This document shows positions 1-5,880 of a stretch of 25,665 bases of DNA, piece by piece. The stretch is taken from the IMG/VR virus record IMGVR_UViG_3300036719_000948, positions 1 through 25,665 of that record; one strand, 5' to 3'. This DNA is from a virus. A program made the translations under genes and the position numbers. Within the stretch, counting starts at the first letter, position 1. Every line of letters begins with the position of its first letter. The notes beneath the pieces were generated by a model. That model did no database searches and was not told where the DNA came from. It saw only the letters and a list, made by a program, of their open reading frames with translations.

Positions 1-181
1 TCCCTGTTCTTACAACGCAAAATTGCACGGTATTGCGCCACACGCTAGCGCTGCGAGAGTTGTACACACCGCTGACTGTGGGACCGAATCTTTCAACGAG
101 GTTGTTGAAGGTGCTGGTGACGCTACGGGTGATTTGTGCGGTGAACTCTTTGACCAATTCAGCTTTGAGGTTTGCGTTCAT
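1..181 (-). CDS. Hypothetical phage protein, partial (N-terminal 60 residues)
   Basis: An open frame starts at the ATG complementary to 179-181 and stays open to the window edge. The product begins MNANLKAELVKEFTAQITRS and then has a segment rich in Ser, Thr, Asn and Val. I do not recognise the family. The start is well supported: an AGGAG Shine-Dalgarno lies a few bases upstream inside a leader with repeated AGCAAAC, and a promoter-like pair lies at 239-267. The gene is separated from the upstream operon by about 70 bases, so it is probably the first gene of its own leftward transcription unit, although readthrough from the upstream operon is also possible. The C-terminus lies outside the window. 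Confidence 0.75.
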   Translation of the reverse strand, partial: MNANLKAELVKEFTAQITRSVTSTFNNLVERFGPTVSGVYNSRSASVWRNTVQFCVVRTG

Positions 182-184
182 GTT

Positions 185-227
185 GTTTGCTCCTGGTGTT
201 TGCTATAAAAGTTAAATGTTGTTTGCT
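185..227 (-). promoter_or_regulatory. Leader with three AGCAAAC repeats and embedded AGGAG ribosome binding site
   Basis: On the minus strand the heptamer AGCAAAC occurs at 221-227, 198-204 and 185-191. The last two copies are 13 bases apart, and the final copy ends three bases before the ATG. The SD AGGAG overlaps the start of the last copy. The same arrangement occurs at 5074-5092 and 7534-7552. Its function is unknown; a translational control site or enhancer is an inference. Confidence 0.6.
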
Positions 228-238
228 ACTGAGACTCC

Positions 239-267
239 ATCGTACATACTTTTAATCCACTTGTGTA
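239..267 (-). promoter_or_regulatory. Leftward sigma70-like promoter
   Basis: On the minus strand TACACA (267-262), a 17-base spacer and TACGAT (244-239) form a -35/-10 pair about 60 bases before the ATG at 181. Fourteen bases covering the end of the -35 and the start of the spacer (ACAAGTGGATTAAA, 264-251) are identical to the promoter at 7480-7508. This repetition is the main support, because each hexamer alone is only a moderate match. The -35 lies inside the end of the Ref-like gene. Confidence 0.6.
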
Positions 268-578
268 GACACTTTCCATCCATCCGACAAGTGGTCGTGA
301 TACGCAACTAAACGGCGTGTCACATGAAGCAGTTCAGCCTCATCCACTTGGTAGTGGCTTGTAAAAGCTTTGATGCCCATGCCGTGAATGCCCGTCTTGC
401 CGCGGTGGTGCTCAGGGCACAGGGGTATCGCATCCCAGTGACTGGCACGTTGAGCCATGCCGGTGCCTTTGCGCGGGTGATGGATCTCTGCTGGCGTACC
501 AGGTGTGCCTTGAAGATGGCACAACACGCAGCCAATGGCAGCCACCTTACTCAGGTGCTTTTTCTCTTCCTGGTTCAT
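252..578 (-). CDS. ref: Ref-like HNH nuclease (RecA-dependent nuclease family)
   Basis: The 108-residue product has the compact HNH/zinc layout of the phage P1 Ref family: GCVLC near residues 16-20, EIHHPR near 31-36, and IPLCPEHHRGKTGIHG near 51-66. C17, C20, H33, H34, C54, H57, H58 and H65 are candidate zinc or catalytic residues. P1 Ref cuts DNA only on RecA filaments and promotes recombination; whether this protein shares RecA dependence is inferred from family resemblance. The start at 578 is preferred over an in-frame ATG at 596 because GGAG lies at a good distance before it. It overlaps the upstream gene by 32 bases and is the last gene of the long leftward early operon. Confidence 0.8.
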   Translation of the reverse strand: MNQEEKKHLSKVAAIGCVLCHLQGTPGTPAEIHHPRKGTGMAQRASHWDAIPLCPEHHRGKTGIHGMGIKAFTSHYQVDEAELLHVTRRLVAYHDHLSDGWKVSTQVD

Positions 579-759
579 CGATTGTCTCCACGCCAACTAA
601 GCAATTAAGCACCTTGGTATCACCCGTGACAGCCCGGCAACTGATGAAACGGTAGTCGTCCTTCATAGGGCCAAGCTTTTGCAGCACTTCGCCCGATCGG
701 ATCAAGATGAACCAGGTACCCTGCTTGAGATTACAAAGCTTTTCGTATCTGCTCGGCAT
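547..759 (-). CDS. Small hypothetical phage protein (70 aa)
   Basis: The protein has a predicted beta-rich core, TWFILIRSGEVLQKLG followed by DYRFISCRAV, which resembles small accessory proteins common in proteobacterial phages. I cannot name the family or a role. The ATG at 759 has a G-rich SD (GGGGG) about six bases upstream, and overlaps the end of the preceding gene by 29 bases. The 3' end overlaps the Ref-like gene. The compact overlap on both sides supports a real translated gene in the leftward operon. Confidence 0.65.
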   Translation of the reverse strand: MPSRYEKLCNLKQGTWFILIRSGEVLQKLGPMKDDYRFISCRAVTGDTKVLNCLVGVETIDEPGREKAPE

Positions 760-949
760 GTTCTATCCCCCAACCCCTGCCTTGTGATTGTGCGATCTTG
801 GCGGCATAACCCAGGCCTGCTCGAAAGCCAGCAGCCCAGCCCTCGGCATATACCTCCTCAGTCCAGCCCTTGTCATCTTCAAATGCCACAGCGCCCAGGA
901 AGTCAGCCAGGTCTGCAAGCATTTGTTTGTGGCGGCCATCGTTGCTCAT
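731..949 (-). CDS. Small hypothetical phage protein (72 aa)
   Basis: The product begins MSNDGRHKQMLADLADFL and contains WTEEVYAEGWAAGFRAGLGY, giving an acidic, helical protein of unknown function. The start is the ATG at 949 because its A is also the last base of the upstream TGA stop (TGATG), a coupled stop-start typical of this operon; a longer in-frame start at 1036 would lie deep inside the upstream gene. No catalytic motif or membrane segment is visible. Confidence 0.65.
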   Translation of the reverse strand: MSNDGRHKQMLADLADFLGAVAFEDDKGWTEEVYAEGWAAGFRAGLGYAAKIAQSQGRGWGIEHAEQIRKAL

Positions 950-1275
950 CAGATCGTGGCCTTGCCTTCCAGTCTGAGGTTGGCTTGTTCCGTTCTCCAG
1001 ATGTCCACTCTTGCTTGTGCTGCGATCAGATCCCATCTCAATTTCTCCTCGATTTCGATGGCCCGCCTGAGGCCTTTGAGCAGTTCAACGTATTCATGGT
1101 GAGCATAAGCGTCGCGCTCTTGTGCGCCAAGGGCGCCTTCAATGGATTGCTTCATCAGCAACGCCTTCTTGCTCTTCCTGAACTCTTCAAGAAAGACACG
1201 CTTCGCTTTGGCATTGGCAAATTCCTGAGCATGCGTGATGATGTGGTCAACTGCTTTGTGCGGATCACGATTCAT
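949..1275 (-). CDS. Conserved hypothetical phage protein (108 aa)
   Basis: The sequence starts MNRDPHKAVDHIITHAQEFA and continues as charged helix (FLEEFRKSKKALLMKQ, then a Tyr/His segment and a long helix ending RTEQANLRLEG). It resembles a small phage protein that I have seen near replication genes but cannot assign a function to. The ATG at 1275 has a weak GAGAA upstream; an alternative ATG at 1287 adds four residues but has no SD. It overlaps the DUF3310 gene slightly and is coupled to the next gene through TGATG. It could be a coiled-coil accessory factor; no enzyme motif is seen. Confidence 0.75.
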   Translation of the reverse strand: MNRDPHKAVDHIITHAQEFANAKAKRVFLEEFRKSKKALLMKQSIEGALGAQERDAYAHHEYVELLKGLRRAIEIEEKLRWDLIAAQARVDIWRTEQANLRLEGKATI

Positions 1276-1486
1276 GGTTTTTCTCATTCAAGATGCGTGA
1301 AATTTCCCGGTCGATGTACCACCGGGCCTTGCGTAAGTCTTCAACTTGCTCGCCCTTCAATCCAGCGCGCCAACAATATTTAACAGCGTTGCCGATGTTG
1401 AAATTGAAGTGCTCAGTAATCTCGATGCACTCCACACCTGATGGATGTGAGTTGTAATGTTTTGGGTGATTGACATTGTCATTCAT
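1265..1486 (-). CDS. DUF3310 family protein
   Basis: The 73-residue protein carries the signature of this widespread phage family: NHPKHYNSHPSGVECIEITE near residues 6-25, then NAVKYCWRAGLKG and a C-terminal LRKARWYIDREI helix. The family is common in phage replication and nucleotide-metabolism neighbourhoods, but its biochemical role is not established. The ATG at 1486 follows a 64-base gap after the RusA gene and has AAAGGG about six bases upstream. Length is typical for the stand-alone domain. Confidence 0.9.
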   Translation of the reverse strand: MNDNVNHPKHYNSHPSGVECIEITEHFNFNIGNAVKYCWRAGLKGEQVEDLRKARWYIDREISRILNEKNHES

Positions 1487-1550
1487 GGATGCCCTTTCTA
1501 GCCTTGCTATGCCGCCTCAGAGGCAAAAATAATGGTTGGTTGATGTCCAC
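1487..1550. other. Short intergenic gap with a small perfect inverted repeat
   Basis: This gap between RusA and DUF3310 holds GCCTCAGAGGC (1514-1524), a 5-base inverted repeat with a single central base. On the minus strand a T-run precedes rather than follows it, so it does not look like an intrinsic terminator for the operon. No small gene was found here. Confidence 0.4.
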
Positions 1551-1958
1551 CTACATGCTTTTGGAAAAATCGCTTGTAGGCGTTTCTAGCTCATACACTC
1601 GGACCTTCACTATCCCGGCAATTTGTTTGTTGCGATAGATTCTCAGGTCCGAGATTTGGTTGTCGTCCTTCCACACTTGCGCGTGAGTCAGACTGTCCAG
1701 CAGGGATTTCAACAAGTTGTCGATGTCTCGTTTCCTGCGGTCCGGTGGGAACACTTCGATCTCGACCCGTAGGTCCCCCTCGAGTGCGTAAGTCTTCACC
1801 CCATGTTCCATAAGACATAAGTTCACTGCCTTCCGATACGCCTGGCCATCTGCTGAAACGTAAACGGTGGCGAGCTTGCCAATGACTTTGTGCCGCCAAT
1901 AAGAATTTACGGTGGGTGGCCATGGCAGCGTGGCCTCAAAAACTAATGGGGTTTCCAT
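1551..1958 (-). CDS. rusA: RusA-type Holliday junction resolvase
   Basis: The 135-residue protein matches RusA-type crossover junction endodeoxyribonucleases, which resolve four-way junctions as dimers. It has WPPTVNSYWRH near residues 13-23 and the metal-binding stretch RRKRDIDNLLKSLLDSL near 74-90, followed by VWKDDNQI. Aligned by pattern to E. coli RusA, D78, D80, K84 and D99 correspond to the known catalytic D70, D72, K76 and D91, with identical spacing. The ATG at 1958 is preferred; an upstream in-frame TTG at 1994 is possible. It overlaps the helicase gene by 23 bases. With Ref and the exonuclease it would process recombination or replication intermediates. Confidence 0.92.
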   Translation of the reverse strand: METPLVFEATLPWPPTVNSYWRHKVIGKLATVYVSADGQAYRKAVNLCLMEHGVKTYALEGDLRVEIEVFPPDRRKRDIDNLLKSLLDSLTHAQVWKDDNQISDLRIYRNKQIAGIVKVRVYELETPTSDFSKSM

Positions 1959-2835
1959 AGGACTGATCCGTAAATTGTTGTGAGTTTTTGTCAAACCAAA
2001 GTCTTATGACGCCCTCGTACTCACCATTTCGTTGCTTCTCAATGGCTAAGTAAGCATCAGGGATTGACTGGTCCACAACATGGCCAGCCTCAATTTCACG
2101 CTCCTTCTTTTTGTTGCGGTGCATCAGGATCACGTTATCAACTTGGTCGGCCACTGAGCCTGAGCCTTTAAGGTCCATCTTGGTGGGTGCGTTCTCATCG
2201 TTTTGCTGCTTGCGGATGTGATGCACCAGGTGGATGTGCGTGTCGTAATCTCGAGCCAGGGTGCAGAGTTGATCCACAAAGTTTTTCTGGCCGTTGTAGT
2301 CGTCCTCGTCTCTTAAGCATTTCATCAGCGAGTCGATCAAGTAATGCTTGCAATCAAGCTTGGCTGCAGCGTAGCTCCCAACGCCTAGAACCTGCGCAGT
2401 GCTCACCGTGCCTTGCTGGTCATAAAACCACATCCGGTCGCCAACCCAGTCCTTGAAGGCCTCGTAATCGGCTACAGCAGGGTCTCTGCGACGAGACCAT
2501 TGCCTGACCATCCTTTGAAGGGTTCGCAAGGGCTTCATCTCGAAGCTTGCAATCACAACGCGCTGGCCTTGTGCGATCAGGCTCAGGGCAATCATGCCGG
2601 TCAGCATGGACTTGCCAGACCCGTTGGTGCCAGCAAAGACCGTGACTTCAGCAGGCCGAAACTCGAAGAGGCCCAGCGTCTTGGACCAGGGCATGGTGAT
2701 GGGCTTAGTTGTAACCGGGTTCTTGACCTGATCGATGAGTTGGTCCATGCAGTCAGCCGCGGACCTAACCCGCACTTGAGCTTCCATGGAGTCATACCAA
2801 GCTTGAAAATCAATATCGTCAGGGATCTTGTTCAT
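1936..2835 (-). CDS. DnaB-type replicative helicase (C-terminal RecA-fold domain)
   Basis: The 299-residue protein is a RecA-fold helicase of the DnaB/Twinkle class, which unwinds the replication fork as a hexamer. Walker A is GTNGSGKS at residues 69-76, a SFEM motif with the candidate catalytic glutamate is at 97-100, Walker B is HYLIDS with D167, HLVHHIRK lies at 201-208, and KGSGSVADQVDN at 222-233. It lacks the N-terminal primase-interacting domain of cellular DnaB, so it is short and must obtain primase contact another way. Start at 2835 is chosen for the AGGTGG SD and the ATGA overlap with the upstream stop; an ATG seven codons earlier has no better support. The loader candidate lies two genes upstream. 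Confidence 0.9.
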   Translation of the reverse strand: MNKIPDDIDFQAWYDSMEAQVRVRSAADCMDQLIDQVKNPVTTKPITMPWSKTLGLFEFRPAEVTVFAGTNGSGKSMLTGMIALSLIAQGQRVVIASFEMKPLRTLQRMVRQWSRRRDPAVADYEAFKDWVGDRMWFYDQQGTVSTAQVLGVGSYAAAKLDCKHYLIDSLMKCLRDEDDYNGQKNFVDQLCTLARDYDTHIHLVHHIRKQQNDENAPTKMDLKGSGSVADQVDNVILMHRNKKKEREIEAGHVVDQSIPDAYLAIEKQRNGEYEGVIRLWFDKNSQQFTDQSYGNPISF

Positions 2836-3128
2836 GCGTCCACCTTGGAGTCCCAAAGAATGGGATAGCGTGATTCAGTGTAATGAGCAAAGACTCGTGC
2901 AGCACCGCAACGCAAAAGTTCTTTGGCGGCACGGGCAACTGCATCAGAGTCTTGGCCTGTAACGTGAGCCACCAGGCCTTTGATCCACCGATAATCAAAA
3001 TCCCACTTGGTGACTACCACCACCGGGGCTTCAGGATAAGCATCAGGCTTGCCATCAAACTCGATGAAAACGGCGCGGGGCGGCTGTTTTTTGGCCAACA
3101 GGTCCAAGACATACTCGTGCCCTTTCAT
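2832..3128 (-). CDS. Conserved hypothetical protein between helicase and initiator (98 aa)
   Basis: The product begins MKGHEYVLDLLAKKQPPRAV and contains VVVVTKWDFDYRWIKGLVAH, an alternating hydrophobic pattern suggesting a small alpha/beta fold. I do not recognise the family. It is joined by ATGA overlaps to both the initiator/loader gene and the helicase gene, so it is translated with them and probably works in replication; that role is inferred from position only. No zinc ligands, Walker motifs or membrane segments are visible. Confidence 0.75.
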   Translation of the reverse strand: MKGHEYVLDLLAKKQPPRAVFIEFDGKPDAYPEAPVVVVTKWDFDYRWIKGLVAHVTGQDSDAVARAAKELLRCGAARVFAHYTESRYPILWDSKVDA

Positions 3129-3730
3129 ACGCCACCCCGACCTGCGAAGGGATCTAGGCCTGCAGAAGATGGTTTGGCTTTACCCTCTTTTTCTTGCAGC
3201 ACCCAGTTTTTGAAGGTCTTATCCCAATCAAGCTTGGTCGCGTCCTTGCCTGACTTGGCTTGCCAGTAATTGCAAAACTTCATGATGGTATGGCTTGGAT
3301 TTAGATCTGGCCGTTCCTTGCGCATGAAGGCAATCAACTCATCCGATGGCTCCCAATCATCTGGTAACCGCGAAGCTTTTTTTGGAGTGGAGGCATCCTC
3401 TCCCTCTCCCTCTGTCTCTGTCTCTAGAGGATCATCTTGATATCCACCTGATATCACGTTGATATCGCTTTGCTCCAGCCACTGAGATAGCTTTGAAATG
3501 TCATGTTTCACCTGCTGAACTGACAATCTCAGCCTAAAAGCTATGGTTTCATGGTCTGGAAGCTCGCCATCATTCTCGCTGGCTAAAAGCCAAAGCATGA
3601 CGAGCATTTTGGATGCCTTGGGTTCAAGGTTATGCCACTCGCGGTCATCAAGCAGGTCACGATAAAGCTTGATCCACGGTGGCTTACGATCGCGGAAGTG
3701 CTGAAACTTTTTCCAGTTTTTGATACGCAT
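3125..3730 (-). CDS. Replication initiator / helicase-loader candidate (DnaT-like)
   Basis: The 201-residue protein has two parts. The N-terminal half (WKKFQHFRDRKPPWIKLYRD, then WHNLEPKASKMLVMLWLLAS and ETIAFRLRLS) is typical of winged-helix phage replication proteins. After an acidic linker near residues 100-120, the C-terminal part (LPDDWEPSDELIAFMRKERP to LDWDKTFKNWV) resembles the DnaT/DnaC-type ssDNA-binding region used in helicase loading. I infer that it recognises the origin or ssDNA and recruits the helicase encoded downstream. The ATG at 3730 has GAGGG six bases upstream; the in-frame codon at 3736 is TTG. A 105-base gap with an inverted repeat lies upstream. Confidence 0.75.
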   Translation of the reverse strand: MRIKNWKKFQHFRDRKPPWIKLYRDLLDDREWHNLEPKASKMLVMLWLLASENDGELPDHETIAFRLRLSVQQVKHDISKLSQWLEQSDINVISGGYQDDPLETETEGEGEDASTPKKASRLPDDWEPSDELIAFMRKERPDLNPSHTIMKFCNYWQAKSGKDATKLDWDKTFKNWVLQEKEGKAKPSSAGLDPFAGRGGV

Positions 3731-3835
3731 ATACAACCCTCGTCAAAGGTTTGTCGTCACTGAAGTTGGGCGTTGGCAGGCGAGTGACGAAGTCGCTTTT
3801 CGGGAGCTACCCTAGCCATGCCCGTTGGACTTTAC
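3731..3835. repeat. Intergenic region with 8-base inverted repeat upstream of the replication gene
   Basis: TCGTCACT (3754-3761) and AGTGACGA (3783-3790) are perfectly complementary across a 21-base spacer that contains G-rich direct elements (GGGCG, GGCAGGCG). The region is the only sizeable gap inside the leftward operon. It could be an operator, a leader hairpin for the initiator gene or an origin element. No T-run follows it on the minus strand. Confidence 0.5.
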
Positions 3836-4102
3836 TTAATGTTTTGTTGGTTCGCAAGCAAAAGTTTGGATCATCTCGCGCAACTTGCTATCAACGTCTG
3901 ACCAATAACTTTCAAAAGCTGCGGTACCGTTATTCTCAGCAATGCCCAGGCAGATCTTGGTTAGCATCGTGAGTGCTACCGAATTGTAAACCTGCTCGGC
4001 AAAATCGCTGTCATATTGCTCGCCAATTAGGTCTACATGATGGCTAATGCTTTTGACCATCGCATAAGCAGTCTTGGCTATCTCAATCTCGGTCTTAGTC
4101 AT
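3836..4102 (-). CDS. Small hypothetical helical protein (88 aa)
   Basis: The sequence MTKTEIEIAKTAYAMVKSIS leads into a mostly helical, mildly acidic protein with no recognised motif. The start has a strong SD (AAGGGGG) and overlaps the upstream TGA as ATGA, giving good support for translation. It is the last gene before the 105-base gap preceding the initiator gene. Function is unknown. Confidence 0.7.
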   Translation of the reverse strand: MTKTEIEIAKTAYAMVKSISHHVDLIGEQYDSDFAEQVYNSVALTMLTKICLGIAENNGTAAFESYWSDVDSKLREMIQTFACEPTKH

Positions 4103-4326
4103 GGCTGCCCCCTTGCTCGTATGGCGGCAGATAAATCGTCACGCCAAGGTCTTTCAAACTGGCGCACATAGTCATGCTCAATAAACTTCGCACACGCCTC
4201 ACGTTCATGCTTGGCGACAAGGGTAGCAAAGCGTTCAAGCTCATGCACCATCAGTAAATGGGGTGTTTCAATGGCTTGCTTAATGTTGGCCTCCCTAGCC
4301 ATGCGGATGATGTCTTCCTTAGTCAT
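4099..4326 (-). CDS. Small hypothetical phage protein (75 aa)
   Basis: This protein contains ELERFATLVAKHEREACAKF followed by WRDDLSAAIRARG, a pattern shared by many small proteobacterial phage proteins of unknown function. It is charged and predicted to be almost entirely helical. ATGA overlaps join it to the genes on both sides. No enzymatic role is evident. Confidence 0.75.
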   Translation of the reverse strand: MTKEDIIRMAREANIKQAIETPHLLMVHELERFATLVAKHEREACAKFIEHDYVRQFERPWRDDLSAAIRARGQP

Positions 4327-4604
4327 TTGTCTGTTTTCTTACTAAAAATCTCTGGCCTATAAACCCGCACGCTTGCATCATGCAAGTAAACAACTCGGAT
4401 CATGTCGTCAACTACGGTCCAACAAAATTCCACCATCTTCCCACTTGATCCGTAGCTGTAACCATCAACCAGGCTTTTGCCAAATTCCTTGCATTTGATT
4501 TGCCGCAAGGTCAGCACAATTTCTCCACCGCCCTCATTGCTGGCAGACCAAGTCTGTGCTGAGACTGCAACTGGCAATGCCAGCAAGAGCGCGGCAATCT
4601 TCAT
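4323..4604 (-). CDS. Small exported protein with Sec signal peptide (93 aa)
   Basis: The first 16 residues, MKIAALLLALPVAVSA, form a textbook Sec signal with a Lys, a hydrophobic core and an AVSA cleavage site before Gln17. The mature part (about 77 residues) has TWSASNEGGGEIVLTLRQIK and a VEFCWTVVDD core and two cysteines (C38, C61) that could form a periplasmic disulfide. It has no lipobox. Similar short secreted proteins occur in other proteobacterial phages without a known role. Its position among early genes rather than lysis genes suggests a periplasmic action during infection, such as exclusion or envelope modification; that is inference. ATGA overlaps on both sides place it in the operon. 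Confidence 0.75.
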   Translation of the reverse strand: MKIAALLLALPVAVSAQTWSASNEGGGEIVLTLRQIKCKEFGKSLVDGYSYGSSGKMVEFCWTVVDDMIRVVYLHDASVRVYRPEIFSKKTDK

Positions 4605-4816
4605 GACTTCACAAAAAGGCGCTCAATGCCCTTCTCTTTTACAAATGCTGTGAAGTCCAATGGCGTCTTGGCAAGCACAGCAAAAGTCATCATGTGGCAC
4701 AACTGAGCAGCTTCATAGCCCGTGCAGTTCTCAGGAATTGTGATGCGGTGCATAGCACCATCAATCTCAACTTCGATGGGGCCGATGGGCTGCAGTTCAT
4801 TTACGTTCAATTTCAT
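4601..4816 (-). CDS. Small hypothetical protein (71 aa), unusual start spacing
   Basis: The product has a short beta segment (PIGPIEVEIDGAMHRITIPE) and a helical C-terminus (AAQLCHMMTFAVLAKTPLDF). No family is recognised. The ATG at 4816 lies only one base after a perfect AAGGAG, too close for normal initiation; an in-frame TTG at 4810 sits seven bases after the same SD and may be the true start. It overlaps the HTH gene by 20 bases and the exported-protein gene by ATGA. Confidence 0.7.
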   Translation of the reverse strand: MKLNVNELQPIGPIEVEIDGAMHRITIPENCTGYEAAQLCHMMTFAVLAKTPLDFTAFVKEKGIERLFVKS

Positions 4817-4985
4817 GCTCCTTGATTGGTGTGTGGATGAGCTTGCCCTTTGTCAGCACAAGCAGTCTAAAAAGAGGCATACGGTCATGCTTGCAGTAGT
4901 AATGGACCGTGGAAGGCGCAACGCCTAAGAGCCTGGCTGCAGCCCGTATGCCGCCAACAGATTCAATAAGTTCTCGGATGTTCAT
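4797..4985 (-). CDS. Cro/YdaS-like helix-turn-helix regulator
   Basis: The 62-residue protein reads MNIRELIESVGGIRAAARLL followed by GVAPSTVHYYCKHDRMPLFR, a compact HTH with recognition helix around residues 24-34. It resembles Cro-like DNA-binding proteins of the YdaS type. It is the first gene of the leftward early operon and faces the rightward operon across 109 bases. It therefore probably controls one or both divergent promoters, and a candidate operator lies at 5045-5064. Its own SD is weak, so translation may be low or partly leaderless. No partner repressor gene is visible in the window. Confidence 0.8.
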   Translation of the reverse strand: MNIRELIESVGGIRAAARLLGVAPSTVHYYCKHDRMPLFRLLVLTKGKLIHTPIKEHEIERK

Positions 4986-5036
4986 GGAGTTAGATTACTC
5001 GAACGGGCAAATTCATGCAAGCTATAGACAAATATG

Positions 5037-5065
5037 TTGACAAGGTGTTCGATACATGAAACACT
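5037..5065 (+). promoter_or_regulatory. Rightward early promoter candidate
   Basis: A consensus -35 TTGACA (5037-5042) is followed after 17 bases by AACACT (5060-5065), a weak -10 helped by TG one base upstream (extended -10). GTTGACAAG here is identical to the stronger promoter at 7479-7487. Transcription would start near 5072, just before the AGCAAAC leader. Confidence 0.5.
5045..5064. promoter_or_regulatory. Operator-like inverted repeat
   Basis: GTGTT (5045-5049) and AACAC (5060-5064) are inverted around a 10-base centre. The site covers the spacer and -10 of the rightward promoter, so a bound repressor would block it. The HTH protein encoded at 4797-4985 is the obvious candidate ligand, by inference. 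Confidence 0.4.
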
Positions 5066-5073
5066 TTAGACTC

Positions 5074-5092
5074 AGCAAACTTTAGAGCAAAC
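5074..5092 (+). promoter_or_regulatory. Tandem AGCAAAC leader upstream of 5095 gene
   Basis: AGCAAAC occurs at 5074-5080 and 5086-5092, 12 bases apart, and the second copy ends two bases before the ATG. The spacing is identical to the 7534-7552 leader. Here the base before the second copy makes TTAGAG rather than AGGAG, so the SD is weak and the repeat itself is the conserved part. Confidence 0.6.
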
Positions 5093-5094
5093 CC

Positions 5095-5265
5095 ATGGAA
5101 AGAAATGATGAATGGCAGCAAATGTGTGAAGAGCGCGAGCAAATGACCGAGGAAGCTTTTATCCGTGCCAGGTCTGGTGCGGCAAGTGAAAACGATTGGA
5201 AATGGCTTGCAAACGAACTTGGATTAACGCTTTACAAAAAGGAACGTAAATATGCTGATCTCTGA
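5095..5265 (+). CDS. Small hypothetical protein, first gene of rightward operon (56 aa)
   Basis: The frame from the ATG at 5095 to the TGA at 5263-5265 encodes MERNDEWQQMCEEREQMTEE and then a helix (FIRARSGAASENDWKWLANE) ending in a basic tail. It is highly charged and helical with no recognised domain. It overlaps the SSB-like gene by 14 bases. The start directly follows the AGCAAAC leader, which supports real translation. It might be a small regulatory or recombination accessory protein. Confidence 0.65.
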   Translation: MERNDEWQQMCEEREQMTEEAFIRARSGAASENDWKWLANELGLTLYKKERKYADL

Positions 5266-5878
5266 AACCACGCAAACCCGAGAATACAAACTTGTGCCTG
5301 AAGGCTCGCACTTGGCCATCTGCTATGGCATCGTTGATTTGGGCACGCAAAAGTCGAATTGGCAGGGTGAAATCAAGCACCAGCGCCAGTGCAGGATCTT
5401 GTGGGAGTTACATGGTGAGGACCACGATGGCAATGCCCTCACACTCGAAGATGGCAGGCCACTGTCTTTAAGCCAGCGCTACACGCTATCACTCAATGAA
5501 AAGGCCAAGCTTCGTAAAATGCTTGTGTCCTGGCGCGGCTCAGAGTTCACTGACAAAGAGCTTCGAGGTTTTGATATGCGCACCATCATCGGCAAGGCTT
5601 GTATGCTGACCGTGACGCATTCACATAAAGATGGCCGCACTTATGCCAATGTCGAGTCAGTGACTGCAGTGCCAGCAGCCCTGCGCAAGCTTGGCATCCC
5701 TGAAATGATCAACAAGCGCACTTACTTTAGCTTTGCTTACTTCGAGCAGCACGAATTTGACGGGTTAAGTGATGGCTTTAAGCGCGTCATCATGCAAGCG
5801 CCAGAGTGGCAGGGTATTGCTGGAAGCATAAGCAAACCCACATCACTGGCTGATGTCGATGACGACATTCCGTTTTAG
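5252..5878 (+). CDS. Phage ssDNA-binding protein candidate (OB-fold type)
   Basis: The 208-residue product begins MLISETTQTREYKLVPEGSH, then ICYGIVDLGTQ, RILWELHGEDHDGNALTLED and LRKMLVSWRGSEFTDKELRG. This order resembles a phage family annotated as single-strand DNA-binding or recombination-associated protein. The C-terminus ends DVDDDIPF, the acidic tip characteristic of SSB proteins, which normally binds partner enzymes. The N-terminal 150 residues are expected to form a beta barrel. AAGGA lies eight bases before the ATG. With the exonuclease downstream it would protect ssDNA during replication and recombination. The tail is directly seen; the fold is inferred. Confidence 0.75.
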   Translation: MLISETTQTREYKLVPEGSHLAICYGIVDLGTQKSNWQGEIKHQRQCRILWELHGEDHDGNALTLEDGRPLSLSQRYTLSLNEKAKLRKMLVSWRGSEFTDKELRGFDMRTIIGKACMLTVTHSHKDGRTYANVESVTAVPAALRKLGIPEMINKRTYFSFAYFEQHEFDGLSDGFKRVIMQAPEWQGIAGSISKPTSLADVDDDIPF

Positions 5879-5880
5879 TT

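Larger units (their letters stand above)
4986..5094. promoter_or_regulatory. Divergent early control region
   Basis: This 109-base AT-rich gap separates the leftward HTH gene from the rightward recombination operon. It holds a rightward promoter candidate (5037-5065), an inverted repeat (5045-5064) and the AGCAAAC leader. The leftward promoter is not clear; TATAGC-like and TTGTCA-like elements exist on the minus strand but do not pair at a good distance. Confidence 0.65.

Noticed and set aside
679-1383. Plus-strand frame of 234 codons over the leftward operon
   Set aside because: It runs opposite four small genes that have SD sites and coupled junctions, including a clear DUF3310 gene, and its translation shows no domain.
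1470-1475. Plus-strand TTGACA as a promoter
   Set aside because: It lies antisense in the DUF3310 gene and no good -10 follows at a suitable distance.
1514-1524. GCCTCAGAGGC hairpin as an intrinsic terminator
   Set aside because: On the operon strand the T-run precedes the stem, and on the other strand A residues rather than T residues follow it.
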